Shown here in pieces: positions 59,380 through 64,000 of a DNA stretch of 64,000 bases; within the stretch, counting starts at the first letter, position 1, and every line of letters begins with the position of its first letter. The notes under the pieces are model-generated. The model searched no databases. It was not told where the DNA came from and was given only the letters and a program-made list of their open reading frames with translations. Origin of the DNA: Gemmatimonadaceae bacterium (GTDB taxonomy: Bacteria; Gemmatimonadota; Gemmatimonadetes; Gemmatimonadales; Gemmatimonadaceae); assembly GCA_013813715.1 (NCBI GenBank), contig JACCRF010000001.1, positions 1-64,000 on the forward strand, given 5' to 3'. Both the position numbers and the translations under genes were made by a program.

Positions 59380-60456
59380 ATGAGCGGTCGCGACCCGGAC
59401 GCGATCGTCGTCGGTGCGGGAATCGTGGGCCTTTGCGTCGCTACGGCGGTTGCGCGAAAGGGGCTGTCGGTCGTGCTCGTCTCTGAAAGCCGAAAGGGCG
59501 AGGCGTCTTCAGCCGCGGCGGGAATGCTGGCGCCATCAGTCGAGCGAGCCGACGGGCCGGCGCACGATTTCGCGGTCGCCGCGCGCGACCTCTACCCTTC
59601 GTACCTCGAGCGACTGGCTGATGACGTCGGGATCCGCGTTCCGCTCAACGAGCTCGGTGTGCTCCAGGTGGCCCTTACAGAGCGCGGAATGCGGGGCCTC
59701 CAGAAGGCGGCCGGCCCGGAAAGCGAGTGGCTTGACCGCACCGAGCTCACCCGCACCGAGCCGGCCCTCGGCCATGCCCTCGGCGCGGTGGTCAATCCCG
59801 GCGACGGAGCGGTCGACAATGTTGTTCTGATGGCCGCTCTCACCGAGCTTGCCGCGATGCTGCCCGGCATCCGCCGGCTGGATGGCTCGGTCGTCTCGGT
59901 TTCTCAGAACGCAGCAAGCCAATCGGTCACGCTTCGATCGGGAGAATCGCTCGACGCCATGTGGGTTGTGCTCGCTCCCGGGGCGTGGGGATCGTACATC
60001 CGGGGAGCGCCGGCCCTTCGTGTCGTCACGCCGTCTCGAGGGCAGTTGGTCTCGTTTGAGCCAGTCGGGCTCAGGCACGTTGTTTACGGACCACGCGGCT
60101 ACGTCGTGCCGCGCGCAAAGGGGCCGACGATTGCCGGCAGCACGATGGAGAACGTGGGATTCGAGGCCAGCACGACCGCCCAGGGAATAGCACACGTCCG
60201 CTCGGCCGCCGAAGAGATTGCGCCCGCGCTCGCTGTGTCTCCTGTCGCATCGGCGTGGGCTGGGTTGCGCCCGGTGACACCCGACATGCTGCCGCTTCTC
60301 GGGCAGGATGCGGAACGTCCGGGTCTCGTCTATGCGTGCGGACATTCCCGCAACGGAATTCTGCTTGCCCCGCTCACCGGCGACGTCGTCGCGGCGATCG
60401 TTTCCGGGGGAACAGTAGGCCATGACCTCGCTCAATTTCGCCCGGCCAGGTTTTAG
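59380..60456 (+). CDS. thiO: Glycine oxidase ThiO-like FAD protein
   Basis: A 358-residue DAO-family flavoprotein with the FAD loop IVVGAGIVGLCVATAVA, AAAGMLAPS, the GDGAVDN segment and the end ACGHSRNGILLAPLTGD, as in ThiO, which oxidises glycine to the imine for thiazole synthesis. No other thiamine genes are beside it, so another amino-acid oxidase activity is possible. The ATG at 59380 immediately precedes the family N-terminus. Confidence 0.85.
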   Translation: MSGRDPDAIVVGAGIVGLCVATAVARKGLSVVLVSESRKGEASSAAAGMLAPSVERADGPAHDFAVAARDLYPSYLERLADDVGIRVPLNELGVLQVALTERGMRGLQKAAGPESEWLDRTELTRTEPALGHALGAVVNPGDGAVDNVVLMAALTELAAMLPGIRRLDGSVVSVSQNAASQSVTLRSGESLDAMWVVLAPGAWGSYIRGAPALRVVTPSRGQLVSFEPVGLRHVVYGPRGYVVPRAKGPTIAGSTMENVGFEASTTAQGIAHVRSAAEEIAPALAVSPVASAWAGLRPVTPDMLPLLGQDAERPGLVYACGHSRNGILLAPLTGDVVAAIVSGGTVGHDLAQFRPARF

Positions 60457-60475
60457 CGTAGATTCCCCGAGACAC

Positions 60476-61384
60476 ATGACCGAAGTGCTATACCAGATCA
60501 TGGGCCGCCACCGCGCCGAGCCGCTGCCCGATCGGAAGCCCTCGTGGCTCAAGGTGAAGGCGCCGGGCGGGCCGAACTACCTCCGGCTCAAGCACCTGAT
60601 GCGTGAGCTCGACCTCCATTCCGTATGCGAGGAGGCACACTGCCCCAACGTCGGCGAATGCTGGGAGCATGGCACCGCCACGTTCATGATATTGGGCGAC
60701 GTCTGCACGCGAAACTGCGCGTATTGCGCGGTAGCTCACGGCCGGCCGCCGAAGTACGACATCTCCGAGCCTGGCCGCGTCGCCGAAGCCATCGCGCAGA
60801 TGCAGCTCCAGCACGCCGTGATCACGTCGGTGGATCGCGATGATCTGCCGGATTTCGGGGCGCATATCTTCGCCGAAACGATCCGTCAGATTCATATGCG
60901 CGTGCCGGGGTGCTCCGTCGAGGTGCTGGTGCCAGACTTTCAGGGAAGCGAAAAAAGCATTCGTACCGTACTCGACGCAGGTCCCGATATCTACAATCAC
61001 AACACCGAGACCGTTCCGCGTCTGTACAAGAGGGCGCGGCCCGGCGGCCGATATGCACGGGTTCTCGAGATATTTCGCATCGCGAAGCGCCTCGCCCCGG
61101 ACATTCCAACCAAGTCTGGAATGATTCTCGGGATGGGCGAGACAGTCGAGGAAATCGAAGTTGTGATGAAGGATCTTCGAATGGTCGACGTGGACATTCT
61201 GACGCTGGGACAATACCTGCGCCCGTCCGACAGCCACATCGCCCTCGACCGCTACTATACTCCGCAGGAGTTCCGGCGGCTGTACGAGACGGGTATGGCG
61301 ATGGGATTCCGGCACGTCGAGTCGGGCCCGCTTGTCCGCTCGAGCTATCACGCATGGGAGCAGGTGCAGGCGGCGGGCGTGTGA
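60476..61384 (+). CDS. lipA: Lipoyl synthase
   Basis: A 302-residue radical-SAM enzyme inserting two sulfurs into octanoyl chains on lipoyl domains. The auxiliary cluster ligands are Cys-51, 56 and 62 (CEEAHCPNVGEC); the radical-SAM cluster ligands Cys-77, 81 and 84 (CTRNCAYC); RSSYHAWEQ near the end holds the conserved Arg-Ser-Ser-Tyr. The stop overlaps the pdhA start (GTGA), so the enzyme is made together with a complex that needs it. The ATG at 60476 is most likely; 60500 is possible. Confidence 0.97.
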   Translation: MTEVLYQIMGRHRAEPLPDRKPSWLKVKAPGGPNYLRLKHLMRELDLHSVCEEAHCPNVGECWEHGTATFMILGDVCTRNCAYCAVAHGRPPKYDISEPGRVAEAIAQMQLQHAVITSVDRDDLPDFGAHIFAETIRQIHMRVPGCSVEVLVPDFQGSEKSIRTVLDAGPDIYNHNTETVPRLYKRARPGGRYARVLEIFRIAKRLAPDIPTKSGMILGMGETVEEIEVVMKDLRMVDVDILTLGQYLRPSDSHIALDRYYTPQEFRRLYETGMAMGFRHVESGPLVRSSYHAWEQVQAAGV

Positions 61385-62442
61385 CAGACACTCTCTCGAC
61401 CGAGATGCCCACGAAGACTGACTTGCCGGTTCCGGAAAAGACCGACAACGGTGCGTCCGCGACTACGTCGCAGGCATCTCTGCGCGGGGAGTTGCTCCGG
61501 TCGATGCTTCTCCAGCGGCGCTTCGAGGAGCGCTGCGCCGAAGCCTACGCACTCGGCAAGATCGGCGGATTCTGCCATCTCTACATTGGGCAGGAAGCGA
61601 TATCCGCAGGCACGATGTCGGTTCTTCGCCCCGACGATTACGTCGTGACGTCGTACCGCGATCACGGACAGGCGTTGGCGAGAGGAATCCCGGCGCGGTC
61701 CGTGATGGCCGAGCTGTTCGGAAGGCGCGCGGGCTGTTCGCACGGCAAGGGCGGCTCAATGCATCTCTTCGACAAGAGTGCCAACTTCCTCGGCGGACAC
61801 GGAATCGTCGGCGCGCACATTCCTCTCGCGGCGGGTGTCGCGTGGGCGATCAAATACCGCAAGGGTGACCAGGTCTGCATCTGCTTCTTCGGGGAGGCCG
61901 CAGTCAACATCGGCGCCTTCCACGAAGCGCTCAACATGGCCTCGCTGTGGAGCCTGCCCGCGGTCTTCATCATCGAGAACAACCGCTACGGCATGGGCAC
62001 TGCCATCTCGCGCGCGACCGCGAACGAAGACGTCAGCGTGCGCGCTGCCGCCTACGGGATGACCGGCGAGTCAGTGGACGCCCAGGACGTATTCGCCGTG
62101 CGTGATGCGGTCGAACGCGCGGTCGCGGTCGCGCGCGGCGCGCAGCGTCCGACGCTGCTCGAGATGCGGACGTATCGCTTCATGGGTCACTCGATGTCCG
62201 ACGCGGCCAGCGGAACTTACCGGTCGCGCGAGGAGCTCGAGGAGAACATGAAGCGCGATCCGATCGTCGTGCTGCACGACCTGATGCGGAAGGATGGAGA
62301 GCTGAGCGAAGGCGAGTTCGCGAAGCTCGATGAAGAGCAGAAAGCGATCTGTCAGGACGCGTGGGACTTCGCCGACGGAAGCCCGGAGCCGTCGGTCGAG
62401 GACGACCTGCATGCGGACGTGCTCGTGGACACGACCAGCTGA
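61381..62442 (+). CDS. pdhA: Pyruvate dehydrogenase E1 component, alpha subunit
   Basis: A 353-residue ThDP-dependent E1 alpha. Family features: GFCHLYIGQEAISAG, RDHGQALARGI, GKGGSMHLFDKSANFLGGHG (phosphorylation-loop region) and YRFMGHSMSDA. The ThDP motif normally begins GDG; here it reads GEAAVN (171-176), with the closing NN at 200-201. It forms an alpha2beta2 E1 with the next gene. A disordered 30-residue N-terminus precedes the fold. Confidence 0.92.
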   Translation: MTDTLSTEMPTKTDLPVPEKTDNGASATTSQASLRGELLRSMLLQRRFEERCAEAYALGKIGGFCHLYIGQEAISAGTMSVLRPDDYVVTSYRDHGQALARGIPARSVMAELFGRRAGCSHGKGGSMHLFDKSANFLGGHGIVGAHIPLAAGVAWAIKYRKGDQVCICFFGEAAVNIGAFHEALNMASLWSLPAVFIIENNRYGMGTAISRATANEDVSVRAAAYGMTGESVDAQDVFAVRDAVERAVAVARGAQRPTLLEMRTYRFMGHSMSDAASGTYRSREELEENMKRDPIVVLHDLMRKDGELSEGEFAKLDEEQKAICQDAWDFADGSPEPSVEDDLHADVLVDTTS

Positions 62443-62445
62443 CGA

Positions 62446-63426
62446 ATGCCGGTACTCACTTACAGGGAGGCCCTTACGCAGGCGCTCAGGGAAGAGCTCA
62501 CGCGAGACGAGCGAGTCTTTCTCATGGGCGAAGAAGTCGCGCAGTACAACGGAGCGTACAAAGTGTCGAAGGGGCTGCTCGATGAATTTGGGCCGATGAG
62601 GATCGTCGACACGCCGATCACGGAACTCGGGTTTGCGGGCATGGGTGTCGGGTCGGCGATGGTCGGACTCAGGCCGATAATCGAGTTCATGACATGGAAC
62701 TTCGCGCTCCTCGCCATCGATCAGGTCGTGAACGCGGCGGCGAAGATGCTGTACATGTCCGGCGGGCAGTTCCCCATGCCAATGGTCTTCCGCGGCCCGA
62801 ACGGCTCGGCGCTGCAGCTTTCGGCGCAGCACTCACAGGCGTGGGAGAGCTGGCTGGCCCACATCCCCGGGCTCAAGGTCTGCACTCCCGGAACGCCTGC
62901 CGATGCGAAGGGACTTCTCAAGTCCGCCATTCGCGACGACAATCCTGTCGTGTTTCTCGAAGGTGAAATGCTTTATAACACGAAGGGGGAAGTACCGGAT
63001 GGTGAGCACATTGTCCCGATCGGTAAGGCTGAGGTTAAGCGTGAGGGCGGAGACTGCACCATCGTGGCGCACGGCAAGATGATACTCGTCGCGATGCAGA
63101 CAGCCGACGCCCTCGACAAGGAAGGCATCGCTGTGGAGGTGGTTGATCTGCGAACCATTCGGCCGATGGACATCGAAACGATCAGCGTATCAGTGCAGAA
63201 GACGAATCGCGCGGTCGTTCTCGAGGAAGGGTGGGAGATCTGCGGCGTCGGGGCTCAAGTGGTGGACTTCATCCAGCGCGAGTGCTTCGACGACCTGGAC
63301 GCGCCGGTGGTTCGCGTTCACCAGGCCGACGTTCCCATGCCGTACGCAAAGAACCTCGAAAGGGCGGCAAAGCCGGACGCGGCGAAGGCGATCGCCGCGG
63401 TCAAGAAAGTCATGTATCTCGACTGA
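62446..63426 (+). CDS. pdhB: Pyruvate dehydrogenase E1 component, beta subunit
   Basis: A 326-residue E1 beta with TYREALTQALREELTRDERV, VFLMGEEVAQYNGAYKVSKG, DTPITELGFAGMGVGSAMV and the transketolase C-terminal domain with EGWEICGVGAQV. Partner of the alpha subunit, 3 bp downstream of it. Pyruvate rather than branched-chain specificity is suggested by EEVAQYNGAYKVSKGL and the operon, not proven. Confidence 0.94.
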   Translation: MPVLTYREALTQALREELTRDERVFLMGEEVAQYNGAYKVSKGLLDEFGPMRIVDTPITELGFAGMGVGSAMVGLRPIIEFMTWNFALLAIDQVVNAAAKMLYMSGGQFPMPMVFRGPNGSALQLSAQHSQAWESWLAHIPGLKVCTPGTPADAKGLLKSAIRDDNPVVFLEGEMLYNTKGEVPDGEHIVPIGKAEVKREGGDCTIVAHGKMILVAMQTADALDKEGIAVEVVDLRTIRPMDIETISVSVQKTNRAVVLEEGWEICGVGAQVVDFIQRECFDDLDAPVVRVHQADVPMPYAKNLERAAKPDAAKAIAAVKKVMYLD

Positions 63427-63430
63427 CCCA

Positions 63431-64000
63431 ATGGCAACCAAGGTCGTGATGGAGGCGCTCTCTCCGACGATGGAGGAAGGCCGCCTCGTCAAGTGGCTCA
63501 AGAATGAAGGTGATGCGGTCAAGACCGGAGATATTCTCGCCGAAGTCGAGACCGACAAAGCGGTAATGGAGCTGGTTGCCCGCGGCGATGGCATAGTGCG
63601 GAAGCGGCTGGCAAGCGAGGGCGACGCCTCGCCGGTTGGAACGCTGCTGGCGGTAATAGCTGCGGCCGACGAGAACATCGACGCACTCGTCGCGGGCCCC
63701 CCGAAGGCGGAGGCGCCTCCCGCTGAGGCGCCGGGCGCCGCACCAGCGGCCTCGGAACCGTCTTCCGCCGAGCCGTCTCCCGCCCCGCCGGCATCAGCCG
63801 AGGAGCAAGCGGCGGCGCCCGCGCAGGAAACAGCCCAGGCGCCCACTCCTCCTCCTCCTTCTCCCCCTGCTCCCCCTGCTTCTCCTGCCCGCGGTTCTCC
63901 CTCTTCTCCCGCCCTTTCCCCTCATCGCTCTGCTCCCCACCCTCGGTCATCCCCGCTCGCGCGCCGGATGGCGTCCGAGCGCGGCGTCGAGCTCGCTCGG
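63431..64000 (+). CDS. Dihydrolipoamide acetyltransferase E2 (5' part)
   Basis: The first 190 residues are present; the gene continues past the window edge. They form a lipoyl domain with the lipoylated Lys-43 in EVETDKAVMEL, a long Ala/Pro-rich swivelling linker (about residues 95 to 180) encoded partly by a polypyrimidine tract, and the start of the E1/E3-binding domain (SSPLARRMASERGVEL). Only one lipoyl domain is seen. It lies 4 bp behind pdhB. Confidence 0.93.
   Translation, partial: MATKVVMEALSPTMEEGRLVKWLKNEGDAVKTGDILAEVETDKAVMELVARGDGIVRKRLASEGDASPVGTLLAVIAAADENIDALVAGPPKAEAPPAEAPGAAPAASEPSSAEPSPAPPASAEEQAAAPAQETAQAPTPPPPSPPAPPASPARGSPSSPALSPHRSAPHPRSSPLARRMASERGVELAR

Overview
This is a GC-rich, gene-dense stretch of a diderm bacterial chromosome. 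Diderm character is shown by an outer-membrane beta-barrel protein, several lipoprotein signals and a System I (Ccm) cytochrome c assembly operon. The flavour of the proteins (Gemmatimonadota-type hypothetical lipoproteins, membrane-anchored Ser/Thr kinase, RMDN-like TPR protein, very frequent GTG and TTG starts, stop/start overlaps such as GTGA and TTGA) suggests the phylum Gemmatimonadota. That is inference; no 16S or other marker is present to prove it. No rRNA, tRNA, CRISPR array, prophage or intact insertion sequence was found.

Layout. 1-2.2 kb: end of cutA, a membrane-anchored protein, then a scar of broken genes (5' fragment of an ABC ATPase, an intact BrnA antitoxin with only the C-terminal half of its BrnT toxin, a frameshifted ankyrin fragment). 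2.2-5.6 kb (minus): ccmE-ccmF-ccmH-zinc-ribbon CcmI-like operon with a cysteine-type CcmE. 5.7-8.3 kb (minus): small exported protein, lipoprotein hydrolase, topoisomerase IB. 8.3-12.7 kb (plus): enoyl-CoA hydratase, recF, dciA, gyrB. 12.7-21.7 kb: membrane Ser/Thr kinase, thymidine phosphorylase, TPR and YtxH proteins, CheY-like regulator, PleD-like diguanylate cyclase, ligA, V4R protein, phosphoribosyltransferase. 21.7-25.6 kb (plus): coupled TPR-ParA-lipoprotein-acyl-CoA ligase operon. 25.6-28 kb (minus): pterin operon (PTPS, folE, SDR, Trm112-like protein) behind a leader with a terminator and a competing antiterminator pairing. 28.3-29.5 kb: small membrane protein and NDUFA9-like protein.

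29.6-38.3 kb (minus) is the most striking block: an Lrp-type RAM protein, NurA, HerA, an exported protein, Mre11/SbcD, Rad50/SbcC and a double-GNAT acetyltransferase, every gene overlapping the next. It joins in one bacterial operon the four DNA-end-resection proteins that are an operon in archaea. Facing away from it is a DEAD-box-helicase-like protein lacking the catalytic motifs but keeping a basic RGG/RP tail, coupled to thymidine kinase.

40.7-46.4 kb: coaE, gcvH, HU, gcvP and lipoate ligase, with a 34-bp repeat present twice between genes. 46.4-53.7 kb (plus): complete peptide ABC importer (SBP, two permeases, two ATPases) followed by a POT peptide symporter. 53.8-59.3 kb: outer-membrane barrel, class-I-amidotransferase peptidase C26, two glycosyltransferases, DUF3108 protein, small membrane protein. 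59.4-64 kb (plus): thiO, lipoyl synthase, and PDH E1-alpha, E1-beta and E2 (cut by the window end). Lipoate runs through the right half: lipA with the PDH complex, lplA with the glycine cleavage proteins.
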